64,000 nt of DNA from Epsilonproteobacteria bacterium UBA4036 (GCA_002382325.1 DGAG01000003.1:1-64000); one strand, 5' to 3'. Numbered from the stretch's first letter, positions 1-10,052 are shown. Notes: generated by a model from the sequence alone, not told the origin. Numbers and translations: made by a program.

Positions 1-26
1 TACTTAACAAAAGGGGTTTATCTGCT

Positions 27-869
27 TTGAAAAGTAATATGACTGCTTTAACTAACAACTATAAACAAATAGAAAAAGCCATTAAATATATTGATGAAAA
101 TTTCAAAGAACATCCCAGTGTGGAAGAGGTGGCTAAGAATGTAGGGATGAGTAAGTTTCATTTTATTCGTGTTTTTAAAGAGTATGTTGGCGTAACTCCT
201 CAACAGTTTTTACACAGTGTAACGCTTAATTATGCCAAAGAACATATCAAAGAATCCAAGTCCATACTTGAAAGCAGTTTGGATATAGGTTTATCCAGTT
301 CGAGCAGGTTGCATGAACTTTTTGTTAATCTTATTGGGGTGACACCCAAAGAGTGGAAAGAAAAAGGCAAAGATGTTCAAATCACTTATGGATTTGGGCA
401 AACCCCTTTTGGCGAAGCTTTGATTGGATTTACACAAAAAGGGGTTTGTTATTTGGGATTTATTGATGAAAACAAAACAGATATTTTTAATCGATTCAAT
501 GAATTGTGGGAAAATGCTAATTTGATTCATGATGAAGTTGCTGCCGGTCAATATCTTGAAAATATTTTTATAAAAAATAAAAAATACGCCTTGTTTGTCA
601 AAGGAACGAATCTTCAAATCAATGTTTGGAAAGCCTTACTGAACCTTCCCAATGGAGTGGTTGCCACGTATTCTGATATTGCCAATTATTTGGACAAACC
701 CAAAGCCGTACGTGCGGTTGCCAGTGCTATTGGAAAAAATCCCATTGGATATTTGATTCCTTGCCACAGAGTTATTGCAAAAAGTGGAGCCATGAGTGGT
801 TACCGTTGGGGCATTGAGCGAAAAAAAATACTGATTGCCTATGAATCCATCAACAAAGAGAACCATTAA
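27..869 (+). CDS. AraC-type HTH fused to methylated-DNA--protein-cysteine methyltransferase
   Basis: Suicide DNA-repair protein that moves the methyl group from O6-methylguanine to its own cysteine. Residues 10-115 form an AraC-type double helix-turn-helix, and residues 120-275 form the Ogt/MGMT domain. The active-site motif PCHRV is at 245-249, with C246 as acceptor. The amino-terminal zinc methylphosphotriester domain of E. coli Ada is absent, so methylphosphotriester sensing as in Ada is unlikely; the HTH may act as a regulator or only bind DNA. I keep the TTG start at 27 because AAAGGGG lies about 10 nt upstream; an ATG at 39 is possible. It stands alone, convergent with the EAL gene. Confidence 0.88.
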   Translation: MKSNMTALTNNYKQIEKAIKYIDENFKEHPSVEEVAKNVGMSKFHFIRVFKEYVGVTPQQFLHSVTLNYAKEHIKESKSILESSLDIGLSSSSRLHELFVNLIGVTPKEWKEKGKDVQITYGFGQTPFGEALIGFTQKGVCYLGFIDENKTDIFNRFNELWENANLIHDEVAAGQYLENIFIKNKKYALFVKGTNLQINVWKALLNLPNGVVATYSDIANYLDKPKAVRAVASAIGKNPIGYLIPCHRVIAKSGAMSGYRWGIERKKILIAYESINKENH

Positions 870-889
870 AAATATACAATTTGCATATA

Positions 890-2857
890 TTACATTTTTT
901 TTGGTTTTCCAAAATAGAATCCTTGAGAGTAATCCACACCAATTTCATTTAAAATATTAAAAATAGATTCATTTTCTACATACTCTGCAATGGTTTCAAT
1001 ATTTTGTTTTTGTGCAAAAAGTACAATGGTTTCAATTATATTTCGACTAAACATATCATGCTCTATATTTTTTACTAAAGACCCATCAATTTTAAGAATA
1101 TTTGGTTCAAATTCAAGAATTCTTTGAAAATTTGAATATCCAGCTCCAAAATCATCAATGGCTATTTGAACTCCTTTTGCTTTTACTGTGGAAATAAAAT
1201 CTTTAATAATATTGAAATCTTTTATATTTTCATCTTCAAGAAGTTCAAAGATAATTCGATGAGCATCATTTGAGTATTGTTCTAAAAGGGTTAATATATA
1301 GTGTCTTGTCTCATCTTTTTCAATATCTTGAGCAGAAATATTTATAGAAAGTTTTGTATTGATGGTGTGTAAAATCTTAAAAGAATTTTCAAGAACTCTT
1401 TTGGTTATTTCGTTATAATAATTTCCTTTTTTGGAAATACTGAGAAAATAGAAAGGAGAAAGAATTTCTCCTTTTTCATTGATAAGTCTAACAAGTGACT
1501 CGTATTTTTCCACCTCTTTGGTTTTATTGTTAATAATAGGTTGGAAATAAGAAACAATATTACAGTTCTCCAGTGCGATTTTGACAGTTTTCATAATATC
1601 TAAATTTTCTTTGGCCTCTTTTGAAGCAATAATGGATGAATCATTTGAAAAGGTTAGAGTATGTAAGGCATTTTCTAAACCTTCTTTTGCATCTTCATAA
1701 AGCCTAAATTTTCCGATAGTATAACTTACTGTAATATTAATATCAAATTCCATATTATCAAATCTTAAATTTGAATTCTTAACATTTTCTACAAAGCTAT
1801 TAAGATATGTATTAATATTGAGGCTTGAATTATTAAAATCGTTAAATTTGGTTAATAAAGCAAATGTACCGTTTCCTATTGAGTAGACATTTTCAAAAGT
1901 ATATCCAAAAGGAAGGTATGAAAGAAGATTAAACGCAAAGTTTTTTTCTACTTGGTCAACCGTTGGTATAGTATAAAACTTTTCTAGCATTTCGAATTCA
2001 TTGATTTGCAATAAGACTAAAATAGAGAGATCATTTTTCTCTATTTGTTCAAAAAGGTGTTCTTTATCATCTAAAACCGTATCTAAGCTATCACGAACTG
2101 CTAAATACTCAACTACATTTCCCTTAATATCTTTTATGGGAGTGATAATGGTCTTTGCGTAATAAGTATTTCCATTTTTAGATTTATTTTTAATAATACC
2201 TTCCCATGTTTTTTTTTGCGTTTTTATAGTGTTCCATATCTGTTGATATATTTCATCTGTATTTTCATGATGGCGAATAATATTATGTTTTTGTCCTATG
2301 AGTTCTTCTTTTTTATAACCACTTATTTTACAAAAACTTTCATTGACATATGTAATAATACCTTCAGTATTTGTTTTTGAAATCACTCCAGTTTTATCAA
2401 TTAAAGATAAGTATTGTTCAAGATAGAATTTATGATTTTTTGCTTCATATTCAAGTTTAAACTTTTCAATTGATTTTTCTAGGACATTAAGAAGTTTTTC
2501 AAAATCAAGTGGCTTTAGAACATAATCATCAATATAAAGCTGTATACACTCAATTAGGATATCTGAATTACTGTATTGAGAAAGTATAACTGTATGGCAA
2601 TGTGGGTTAACTTTTTTAATTTTTTTTAACATTTCAACGCCATTTAACTTAGGCATATTAATATCGGATATAACTATATCAATAGCATTGTTGTTTAATT
2701 GATTGAAGCCATCTTCTCCATCAACTGCAACAATAAGATTTTCAAAGATGTTGTAAAGAAAATCAGAGGTATATTTACGAGCAATATCATCATCTTCTAC
2801 ATACAATACTTTTATATCTTTAGCATATGATTTAAGTGTTTCTATTCTTTTAAACAT
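890..2857 (-). CDS. Response regulator with receiver, PAS, degenerate GGDEF and EAL domains
   Basis: Probable cyclic-di-GMP phosphodiesterase under phosphorelay control. The receiver domain spans about residues 14-130, with phospho-acceptor D65 and conserved K115. A PAS domain follows at about 150-260. Residues 265-415 have a GGDEF-like length but SIGNGTF stands where the GGDEF signature should be, so it should not make c-di-GMP. The EAL domain (about 425-655) keeps E453 in an ESL variant, the DDFGAGYS motif at 568-575 and QGFYFGKP near the end, so hydrolysis is plausible. The start overlaps the end of the upstream kinase gene by 8 bp, which marks the two as one transcription unit and likely partners. 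Confidence 0.88.
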   Translation of the reverse strand: MFKRIETLKSYAKDIKVLYVEDDDIARKYTSDFLYNIFENLIVAVDGEDGFNQLNNNAIDIVISDINMPKLNGVEMLKKIKKVNPHCHTVILSQYSNSDILIECIQLYIDDYVLKPLDFEKLLNVLEKSIEKFKLEYEAKNHKFYLEQYLSLIDKTGVISKTNTEGIITYVNESFCKISGYKKEELIGQKHNIIRHHENTDEIYQQIWNTIKTQKKTWEGIIKNKSKNGNTYYAKTIITPIKDIKGNVVEYLAVRDSLDTVLDDKEHLFEQIEKNDLSILVLLQINEFEMLEKFYTIPTVDQVEKNFAFNLLSYLPFGYTFENVYSIGNGTFALLTKFNDFNNSSLNINTYLNSFVENVKNSNLRFDNMEFDINITVSYTIGKFRLYEDAKEGLENALHTLTFSNDSSIIASKEAKENLDIMKTVKIALENCNIVSYFQPIINNKTKEVEKYESLVRLINEKGEILSPFYFLSISKKGNYYNEITKRVLENSFKILHTINTKLSINISAQDIEKDETRHYILTLLEQYSNDAHRIIFELLEDENIKDFNIIKDFISTVKAKGVQIAIDDFGAGYSNFQRILEFEPNILKIDGSLVKNIEHDMFSRNIIETIVLFAQKQNIETIAEYVENESIFNILNEIGVDYSQGFYFGKPKKM

Positions 2858-5804
2858 ATTTTAGTGTTATCTTGAATTTGACACTATTGTGGGTATTATA
2901 GGCTTTTATTGAACCATGGAAATGTTTTTCTATAATAGTTTTAACCATATATAAGCCTATTCCCGTGCCATTTTTTTCACTTTTTGTAGAAAAGTAAGGA
3001 TTAAATATTTTATTGATAATTTTTTCATCAATTAAGCTTCCATTGTTTTCAAATATTAAGGTATAGTTATTTTTATTGATTTCTGTATAAATAGTAATTT
3101 GTTTATTATCACTTTGTGTTTCATCTAAAGCGTCTTTTGCATTTTGCAAAAGGATTAAAAAACAGTGAGAAAGTTCATTAGGGTATCCATACATCTTAAA
3201 ATTATTAACAGAAGAACTTTTGATTGTTATGTTATCTTTATAGTAAGATTTTTCTATGAGATCTATTGTTTTTGTAAGTTCTTCTTTGATATTAAACATA
3301 CACTTTTTTTTATCAGGCTTATAAAAATCTCTAAAGTCATCTATGGTATTTGACATATAATGAATCTGTTTTAAAATATCTATTTTAAACTTTTCCATTA
3401 TAGTTGCATCCATTTTTCCTTTTTGATATTTTAAAAATATTGTCTGTAACATAACAGAAATATTATTTAAAGGTTGTCTCCACTGATGAGCGATAACACT
3501 AATCATCTCACCCATTTGTGCAAGTCTATTTTGATGCAGCATAAGAAGTTGTTGTTGTTCATTTTTTTTAACTTCTTCTTTTACTCTTTGTTCTAAACTA
3601 CTATTAATTTGTAAAATTTCAGCTTCCAGTTCTTTTTGTTTTGAGATGTCTCGCCAAACACCATGAAAAATTTGTTCATCATTATTTGTACTAATATTTG
3701 TAAGTATAATATCACACCAAAATTCACTTCCATCTGCTTTCTTATGTACCCACTGAAAATGGTTATATCCATTTTTTAAAGCTATTTGAGTCATTTCTTT
3801 GGATTTATCTTTAGATAGTCTACCATCTGGTTGATATTTTGGACTTAGTTGTGATGGAGTAAGGGTCAATATATCTTTTTTACTCTTATATCCTAACAAT
3901 CTAATAACAGAGGTATTACAATCTGTTAAAATACCATTTGTAAGTATTGTTATTCCATCACTGGCACTATTAAAAATATTTTCAAATTTATCTTTTTCAT
4001 TTTCAATCTCTTTTTTTAATTTTCTTTGTTTAATATAGAAGAAAAGAAGTGTCATAATTATCAGAAGTGCCACACTAAAAATTTGAAAAAAACGGGTATA
4101 ATCAAATTGTTTCTCTACAGTTACACTTAAATATGCATTGTTTATTTTTTGCTTTTCTAATAAAGAGATATCATCAAGTGCTTTATTAAAAATATTTAAT
4201 AAAATTGGTTCACGAACAGTAATACCAAAACTACCTTGAATTTTTACATCCCCAATTTTTGACATAATTTTTAATGAATTAAAATACTCAGTTGCAATAA
4301 TATATGACATCTGATAAGAAGTTCCTATTCTTCCATAAAAGTTACCATTTTCAATATTTTTCATATCAAAATTATCTACTTCTCTTAAATTCATTTTGGG
4401 ATAGAGAGATTTTACATATTTTATAAGATTTTTCCCTCCTTTTTGAATAGCAATTTTTTGAGTATCTAAATTATTTAAATTATCTATATAAGGTTGGTTA
4501 ATCTTTGTGACCAGTACAACCGAATCGGTACCCATAGGTTTAGTGGGTATTAAGAAGTCAAATAAATTAGGTTTTGTAACAATCATAGCACTCACATCAC
4601 ATTGCCCATTTTGAATCATTTTAAAATGTTCTTTAGTATTTTTTGCTTCTATAACTTCAAAGTTTAAATTGGATTTTTTTGTAATTAATTTTAAATATTC
4701 AATAGAACTACCTGTTACATTTTTTTCATTAAAGATTACAAAAGGAAAAGCTTCTTTATAACTACAAACTTTAATCTTTTTTTTAGTCTTTATATAATCA
4801 AGTTCCTCTTGTGTAAAGAGTAATGTTTTTTCCTCTTTTTTATAACTTTGTGGTTTATAGATAAATTCTTGCAGATTATCAAAATTATTTTTCCCTTTTT
4901 GTATAAAACTAAATATTTGTGCAATACTTTGAACTTTATCAATATTTATTTTTCCAAAGTTTTTGCCATATCCACTTAATGACTTTAATATCTCTGCTTC
5001 ATAACTTAACGCTTTTTTACTTTTATTTAAAGTATTATATTTTTTATAAATAATATCAACAGTTTCATCTATATTTGAAAATGCATATTCCCAACCTTTT
5101 TTACTTGATTCATACATTTTTTCTACAAGCTCAGGTCTATCTTTTAATAGTTTTTTAGAAGTAAAAAGTATATCTCCATAACTATCAAATCCATAATCCT
5201 TAGGATTAAATAAGACAACCTCTAAGCCCATCTCTTTTGCAATAAACGGTTCATTTGAAAGATAAACTGTTTGCATATCATTTGAGCCATTTATCAATGT
5301 ATCTAAAGAAAATGCAACAGGTGTTTTTATATATTTGATATGATTTGATAAAAGCATTGCATTTATAGACATTCCATCTAAATTATCATATAAAGCAAGT
5401 TTTTTATTATTGATATCTTGTAACGATTTTATGCCGGATGATTTTAATGCCATTAAAGAATAAGGGGAATTTTGTAAAATACTCATCATAGCAACTACAT
5501 TGCTATGATTCATTGCTTCTAAAATTAAAGCAGAATCACTGATTGCGAACTCTATTTTTCCTTTTTGTAAATCTTCCATTGTATGAATGTTTCTATCAAA
5601 CTCCAAGATATTTACATCTAAACCTACATCTTTGTAAAATCCTTTCTCTTTTGCCATAATAAAACCAGCACTTTGAAACTGATTTTTCCATTTTAATTGT
5701 AGAGAAATTTTTTTGCTTTTTGTATTTGAACTATCTTGCGCCAATAAAAAATTAAAAGCTATTAGAAACATTAACAACATTCTTTTACAGAAAAGTTTTT
5801 TCAT
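2850..5804 (-). CDS. Sensor histidine kinase with two periplasmic binding-protein domains
   Basis: Membrane sensor of 984 residues. A signal peptide (1-22) precedes an NMT1/ThiY/SsuA-like binding domain (about 30-300), then an SBP_bac_3 (amino-acid-type) domain at about 340-560, one membrane segment (572-592), a PAS domain (605-725), a coiled coil and a kinase core. H773 in HQWRQPLN is the expected phospho-acceptor. The N box lies near 885-895 and the GTGIGLYM G2 box near 946-953. The G1 box reads ENNGS rather than DxGxG, a mild deviation. Neighbouring genes supply two receiver proteins as likely targets. The ligand is unknown; the first domain resembles binders of pyrimidine or sulfonate compounds, which is family knowledge only. 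Confidence 0.88.
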   Translation of the reverse strand: MKKLFCKRMLLMFLIAFNFLLAQDSSNTKSKKISLQLKWKNQFQSAGFIMAKEKGFYKDVGLDVNILEFDRNIHTMEDLQKGKIEFAISDSALILEAMNHSNVVAMMSILQNSPYSLMALKSSGIKSLQDINNKKLALYDNLDGMSINAMLLSNHIKYIKTPVAFSLDTLINGSNDMQTVYLSNEPFIAKEMGLEVVLFNPKDYGFDSYGDILFTSKKLLKDRPELVEKMYESSKKGWEYAFSNIDETVDIIYKKYNTLNKSKKALSYEAEILKSLSGYGKNFGKINIDKVQSIAQIFSFIQKGKNNFDNLQEFIYKPQSYKKEEKTLLFTQEELDYIKTKKKIKVCSYKEAFPFVIFNEKNVTGSSIEYLKLITKKSNLNFEVIEAKNTKEHFKMIQNGQCDVSAMIVTKPNLFDFLIPTKPMGTDSVVLVTKINQPYIDNLNNLDTQKIAIQKGGKNLIKYVKSLYPKMNLREVDNFDMKNIENGNFYGRIGTSYQMSYIIATEYFNSLKIMSKIGDVKIQGSFGITVREPILLNIFNKALDDISLLEKQKINNAYLSVTVEKQFDYTRFFQIFSVALLIIMTLLFFYIKQRKLKKEIENEKDKFENIFNSASDGITILTNGILTDCNTSVIRLLGYKSKKDILTLTPSQLSPKYQPDGRLSKDKSKEMTQIALKNGYNHFQWVHKKADGSEFWCDIILTNISTNNDEQIFHGVWRDISKQKELEAEILQINSSLEQRVKEEVKKNEQQQLLMLHQNRLAQMGEMISVIAHQWRQPLNNISVMLQTIFLKYQKGKMDATIMEKFKIDILKQIHYMSNTIDDFRDFYKPDKKKCMFNIKEELTKTIDLIEKSYYKDNITIKSSSVNNFKMYGYPNELSHCFLILLQNAKDALDETQSDNKQITIYTEINKNNYTLIFENNGSLIDEKIINKIFNPYFSTKSEKNGTGIGLYMVKTIIEKHFHGSIKAYNTHNSVKFKITLKYV

Positions 5805-5874
5805 AAAAATGTATAATCCTTTTTTGATTTATTTTAAATCACGATTTTATAAAATATTTTAGAAATATCAACCT

Positions 5875-6378
5875 TTATTCGAATTTTATTGCATCAAAAT
5901 TAACATAATCATCATTAGTATATAATATTTGACTAACTAAATTCTCAATTTCAATTCTTTTTTTAATTTCTTGCTTTTTAATCTGATATAATTCACGATT
6001 ATAATGGATGTGTTTAATAGCTTTGTTGATACTAGTAAACAAAAGGTTAATATCGCTTATGGGCTTCGGAATAAAGGCATTTACTCCTATATTAATTGCT
6101 TCTCGTAACTTCTCAACATAGCCATGTCCTGTAAGTAAAATAATTTCTTGTGCGAAATTCTCTTTTTTTATCTCTTTGCACATTGCTAAACCATCAAGTT
6201 TTGGCATATGAAGGTCAGTAATAACAATATCTGGCGTATGTATTTTATATAAACTTAAACCTTCTTCTCCATTATTTGCCATAAATAAATGAGCACATTC
6301 ATCTTTTAGAATTTGATGCATATAATTTTGTAAATCTATGTCATCTTCAACAAATAAAATTGTATATTCTTTAAACAT
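5875..6378 (-). CDS. Single-domain response regulator (receiver)
   Basis: 167-residue protein beginning MFKEYTILFVEDD, with a CheY-like receiver: acidic pocket EDD near residues 11-13, acceptor D in the DLHMPKLDG motif near 55-63, and the KP pair near 105. About 45 residues after the receiver form a charged helical tail with no recognisable output domain. I chose the ATG at 6378 because AAGGAG lies 7-8 nt upstream; the longer frame back to 6495 would run into the divergent regulator and begins with an unlikely hydrophobic stretch. The kinase gene follows 70 bp downstream on the same strand, so this is probably the first gene of a three-gene operon. Confidence 0.82.
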   Translation of the reverse strand: MFKEYTILFVEDDIDLQNYMHQILKDECAHLFMANNGEEGLSLYKIHTPDIVITDLHMPKLDGLAMCKEIKKENFAQEIILLTGHGYVEKLREAINIGVNAFIPKPISDINLLFTSINKAIKHIHYNRELYQIKKQEIKKRIEIENLVSQILYTNDDYVNFDAIKFE

Positions 6379-6426
6379 TAAGCATACTCCTTGCTTTGAT
6401 TTTTTAATTTGTAAAAGTATAAAATA

Positions 6427-6463
6427 GAATTCTAAGCAGTTTATGAGTAAAATCTTAGGAATC
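6427..6463. promoter_or_regulatory. Candidate operator in divergent regulator promoter region
   Basis: The stretch AATCTTAGGAATC at 6451-6463 is the exact reverse complement of GATTCCTAAGATT at 7138-7150, which lies just before the chemoreceptor gene. A related GAATTCTAAG is at 6427-6436. Two matching 13-mers flanking one OmpR-type regulator gene suggest its own binding sites, controlling itself and the chemoreceptor. That is inference; no binding data are visible. Confidence 0.4.
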
Positions 6464-6481
6464 ATAGCAAGGACAGGAAAA

Positions 6482-7138
6482 ATGATAAATAACAATGTAC
6501 TTTTAGTGGAAGATGATTCAGATATAATAGTTTGGATTGAGAGTTATTTAGAAGAATTTGGATATCAAGTAAACTCATTAGATACCGTAACAGATGCAAT
6601 ATCACATATTAAACAATCCCATTATGATGTTGTTATATTGGATATTAATTTACCTGATTTTTTAGGATATGAAGTGCTTAAATATATTCGAGAAAACAAT
6701 ATTCAACTGCCCGTGATTGTAATCAGTGCTTATTCTGATCAAAAAACAAAAATACATGCTTTTAAACTTGGTGCGTGTGATTATATGGTTAAACCCTTAG
6801 ATTTAGAAGAACTTGAAGCCCGAATATCTGTACATTTACGGAAAAAAAAGTCAAATACAACATTGTTGAATATTTTTTCTATAGAAGACAATCAAATTCT
6901 TTTTAAAAATAAACCTTTAAGGCTAACCAAAATAGAGTATGACCTTCTTAAAACTTTAATAATAAATAAAAATTCTGTTATAGAAAGAGAAAAGTTATGT
7001 GAAGCATTATCCTCAATTAGTTCTGAACGTTCACTTGATTACCATATAAGAAATATTAGAATAAAAATAGAAGAAAATAGCGCACATCCTCAATATCTTA
7101 TCACTGAATATGGAATTGGATATAAGCTGATTATCTAG
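6482..7138 (+). CDS. OmpR/PhoB-family response regulator
   Basis: Two-domain DNA-binding response regulator of 218 residues. Receiver domain 1-120: acidic residues D11 and D12, acceptor D54 in ILDINLPD, and the VKPLD motif near 105. A winged-helix Trans_reg_C domain at about 128-218 ends with the typical EYGIGYKL. The ATG at 6482 is preferred over the one at 6443 because AAGGACAGGA lies just before it and the protein then starts at the receiver. It is divergent from the receiver-kinase operon and is followed 73 bp later by a chemoreceptor gene, so it probably belongs to the same sensory locus. Confidence 0.88.
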   Translation: MINNNVLLVEDDSDIIVWIESYLEEFGYQVNSLDTVTDAISHIKQSHYDVVILDINLPDFLGYEVLKYIRENNIQLPVIVISAYSDQKTKIHAFKLGACDYMVKPLDLEELEARISVHLRKKKSNTTLLNIFSIEDNQILFKNKPLRLTKIEYDLLKTLIINKNSVIEREKLCEALSSISSERSLDYHIRNIRIKIEENSAHPQYLITEYGIGYKLII

Positions 7139-7185
7139 ATTCCTAAGATTCTAGTGTAAAATTACTCAGATTCATACTTTATAAT
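7137..7185 (+). promoter_or_regulatory. Chemoreceptor promoter with AGATTC direct repeats
   Basis: A good -10 box TATAAT lies at 7180-7185, 26 bp before the chemoreceptor start. Upstream, AGATTC occurs at 7137, 7146 and 7168, giving spacings of 9 and 22 bp, as expected for an OmpR-type regulator that binds tandem repeats. No clear -35 box is present, which would fit activator-dependent transcription. A ribosome-binding site AAGG is at 7201-7204. Confidence 0.45.
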
Positions 7186-7211
7186 CGTAAAAATAATATG
7201 AAGGTAAAAGT

Positions 7212-9350
7212 ATGAATATAAAAACCAAAATACTACTCCCCTTGTCTTTGATAATAGCTCTGTCTTATATGATTTTAGGATACAGAATGTTATCAAGTAA
7301 TTATGATGCACATTACCGTAATTTACAAAATAAAGAATGGCTCATTGCCACGAGTGGTGCAAATTTTGTTGATAATTACTTGCAAGCTAAAACAGATATA
7401 GTTGCTGCCTTGGCAAAAAAAGTCACTTCTTTTAATGTAAATAGTCAACTTGAAGATTTAAGAAGAATAATCAATTTATCAAAAGATTCTGGTCGTTTTG
7501 ATTCTGTGTATATTGGATTTGAAAAGGATGGTTTTATGACCAGATGGAGTGGACGAGATACTACTCCTTTAAAAGACAATTATGATCCAAGAACAAGACC
7601 ATGGTATAACGCAGCTATAAATTCTAAAAAGACGGGGGTTACTAAGCCTTATATTGATAGTGCAACAAAAAAACTTACTATTTCAGTATATGCTCCTATT
7701 CTTGAAAACAATCTAATAGTTGGTGTAGTTGGGGCAGATATTTTTTTAGATGAAATTGTATCAACCGTTTTAAATATTAATATTGAAAACTATGGATTTG
7801 CATATTTAATAGATAAAGAAGGGAATACCTTAGTACATAAAAATGAAGAAGAGATTAATAAGCCAAATGCTATTTTTCAAGAAGCCATGAAAAACAAAAA
7901 TAAATTTAGTGAAGTAACACTTAATAATGTAGAAAAACTCATTGCTTTTGAGAATATAACAACTACAAATTGGTACTTGTGTGTAGAAATAGACAAAAAA
8001 ATAGCATTTAGAAGTATTTATAATGAATTGATGTTAGTCGCCTTTATTTCAATAGTTTTCTTAATTTTTACCATTATATGTTTTTATTTCCTTTTAAATA
8101 AAATTTTATCTCCCTTGAAGAGTTTTCAGAAAGGATTTTTGAGTTTTTTTAGTTATTTAAATAAGGAGACAACAAATATTGATATTCTTGACTTTAATAC
8201 TAATGATGAATTTGGAAATATGGCAAAGATAGTGAATGAAAATATTCAAAAAACAAAACAACTCCTTGATGAAGAACAACAACTTATTAATGAAGCAAAA
8301 ATGGTCATTAATCGAGTTAAAAATGGGTGGTATTCTCAAAACATTGAAATAAGTACAAACAACAGCTCTTTAAACGAGTTTAAAAATGATGTAAATAATA
8401 TGATAACGGCAACTAAGAAACATTTTACGGATATTAATACTGTTTTAAATCAATATACAAATTATGATTATACCAAAGAGTTAGTTTTAGATGACATTGA
8501 AAAAGGAGGAGTCCTTGAAACGTTAATTATGGGAATCAATAAACTCAGAAATTCAATAAATGAAATGCTTATTGATAATAAAAACACAGGATTAACACTT
8601 CAATCAAGTGCAAATATACTTATGAACAATGTTGATATTTTGAGTATATCTTCAAATAATGCGGCTGTAAGTTTAGAAGAAACTGCTTCGGCACTTGAAG
8701 AAATAACTTCTACCATTCGAAACAATACACACAATGTAATGAGTATGGCTACTTACGCCAATGAACTTCAAAATTCAGCCAATGACGGGAAAAAACTCGC
8801 AAATCAAACCACCCTTGCTATGGATGAGATTAATATGCATATCATTGAAATAAATGATGCTATTGGTGTGATTGATCAAATTGCTTTTCAAACGAATATT
8901 TTAAGCCTAAATGCTGCTGTTGAAGCTGCCACTGCAGGTGAATCTGGGAAAGGTTTTGCTGTAGTTGCTCAAGAGGTTAGAAATCTTGCAAACAGGAGTA
9001 GCCAAGCCGCACAAGAGATCAAGCAACTGGTTGAAAATGCAACAACTAAAGCTAATAATGGAAAAGAAATAACCGATAAAATGATTTGGGGATACAATAA
9101 TCTTAATGAAAATATATCAAAAACACTTACATTAATAGGGGATATTGAAATATCCAGTAAAGAGCAACAAACTGGAATAGAACAAATTAACAATGCTGTA
9201 ACAACACTAGATACTCAAACACAGAAAAATGCTATGGTTGCTTCTAAAACAAAAGAGATTGCAATGGATACATTAAATTTAGCAACAACAGTCGTTGACG
9301 ATACCAATAAGAAAAAATTTATAGAAAATAATAGACAAGAAGAAGATTGA
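7212..9350 (+). CDS. Methyl-accepting chemotaxis protein with dCache sensor
   Basis: Inner-membrane chemoreceptor of 712 residues. TM1 is at about 7-27, a periplasmic dCache domain at 35-265, TM2 at about 275-297, a long HAMP-like/helical linker follows, and the cytoplasmic signalling domain (450-690) has its conserved tip at about 554-593 (motif [20 protein letters not shown]). In the sensor, Y124, R129, W131, Y132 and D176 have the spacing I recall for the dCache amino-acid-binding motif of PctA-like receptors, so an amino-acid ligand is predicted. It lacks a CheR/CheB-binding pentapeptide at its end. It is transcribed with, or under control of, the preceding regulator. Confidence 0.92.
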   Translation: MNIKTKILLPLSLIIALSYMILGYRMLSSNYDAHYRNLQNKEWLIATSGANFVDNYLQAKTDIVAALAKKVTSFNVNSQLEDLRRIINLSKDSGRFDSVYIGFEKDGFMTRWSGRDTTPLKDNYDPRTRPWYNAAINSKKTGVTKPYIDSATKKLTISVYAPILENNLIVGVVGADIFLDEIVSTVLNINIENYGFAYLIDKEGNTLVHKNEEEINKPNAIFQEAMKNKNKFSEVTLNNVEKLIAFENITTTNWYLCVEIDKKIAFRSIYNELMLVAFISIVFLIFTIICFYFLLNKILSPLKSFQKGFLSFFSYLNKETTNIDILDFNTNDEFGNMAKIVNENIQKTKQLLDEEQQLINEAKMVINRVKNGWYSQNIEISTNNSSLNEFKNDVNNMITATKKHFTDINTVLNQYTNYDYTKELVLDDIEKGGVLETLIMGINKLRNSINEMLIDNKNTGLTLQSSANILMNNVDILSISSNNAAVSLEETASALEEITSTIRNNTHNVMSMATYANELQNSANDGKKLANQTTLAMDEINMHIIEINDAIGVIDQIAFQTNILSLNAAVEAATAGESGKGFAVVAQEVRNLANRSSQAAQEIKQLVENATTKANNGKEITDKMIWGYNNLNENISKTLTLIGDIEISSKEQQTGIEQINNAVTTLDTQTQKNAMVASKTKEIAMDTLNLATTVVDDTNKKKFIENNRQEED

Positions 9351-9443
9351 TAATGAAACATTCCTGTGGTTACTAAAACACACTGCCAAAGAAGAAGAGG
9401 AAAGAGGTCAATAAAGGATTAAAAAGAGTTAATTGTTGAAAGA

Positions 9444-10052
9444 CTAAGTCTCTTGTTGAAGCATTTGCATCAGTTCGATGGTTTTGCTGTCGATAGATTC
9501 CCCTCGTTCTTCTAACTTTTTCATAAAAGTTTCTTTTTTTTCATGAGATAAATTTTGCCCTGCTTTGATTTTACAACTTATATGATTTGGGGTAAGTTCA
9601 AAAATGGCTGTTTTGTCTATCATCGTTGTATACATTGGTTTTTTATAGGCTATGGGTTCATAGTTTCCTTCTTTTTGAAGTTTCTCCATAAGTTTGTTTA
9701 AAACAATGGCTTTGGCTTCGGGTATTTTTAATTCTTTAATTACCCCTTCAAAATGCACTGAAGCAAAAAATTGAGTAGCCGGACAAGCAGCCAGAGTTTG
9801 ACTAAAATAAGAGGGAATGATACTGTAAGGTTTTACCACCAAAAAAGAGCCCAAATGACTCTCTTTTATGGCATCAACCTTTCGTCCTTCTTTGGCTCCA
9901 TGAATAAATACTCTGTCATTATGCCAAACAAAATTAACCGCGACACCATAGGGTTTACCTTGGCTTATAAGACTCAAAGTGCCGTATTCGCACTCAGACA
10001 ATAGGTTTGTTATAGTTTGTTTATCTTGGATATCAAATTCATTTCGTCTCAT
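9444..10052 (-). CDS. Pyridoxamine 5'-phosphate oxidase family (NimA-like flavin-binding) protein
   Basis: 202-residue FMN-binding split-barrel protein. The opening MRRNEFDIQDKQTITNLL and the segments GTLSLISQGKPYGVAVNFVW and RVFIHGAKEGRKVDAI are typical of the PNPOx-like/NimA group, whose members bind flavin or haem and reduce small molecules. The true substrate is unknown. An AAGGAG ribosome-binding site precedes the ATG. It is the last gene of a tightly spaced minus-strand run after the PEBP, PhzF and aldo/keto reductase genes (gaps of 24, 9 and 7 bp), a set that looks like small-molecule detoxification or redox housekeeping. Confidence 0.82.
   Translation of the reverse strand: MRRNEFDIQDKQTITNLLSECEYGTLSLISQGKPYGVAVNFVWHNDRVFIHGAKEGRKVDAIKESHLGSFLVVKPYSIIPSYFSQTLAACPATQFFASVHFEGVIKELKIPEAKAIVLNKLMEKLQKEGNYEPIAYKKPMYTTMIDKTAIFELTPNHISCKIKAGQNLSHEKKETFMKKLEERGESIDSKTIELMQMLQQET

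Noticed and set aside
6379..6495. N-terminal extension of the single receiver protein
   Set aside because: It would overlap the divergent regulator's start, lacks homology to receivers and the inner ATG at 6378 has an AAGGAG site.
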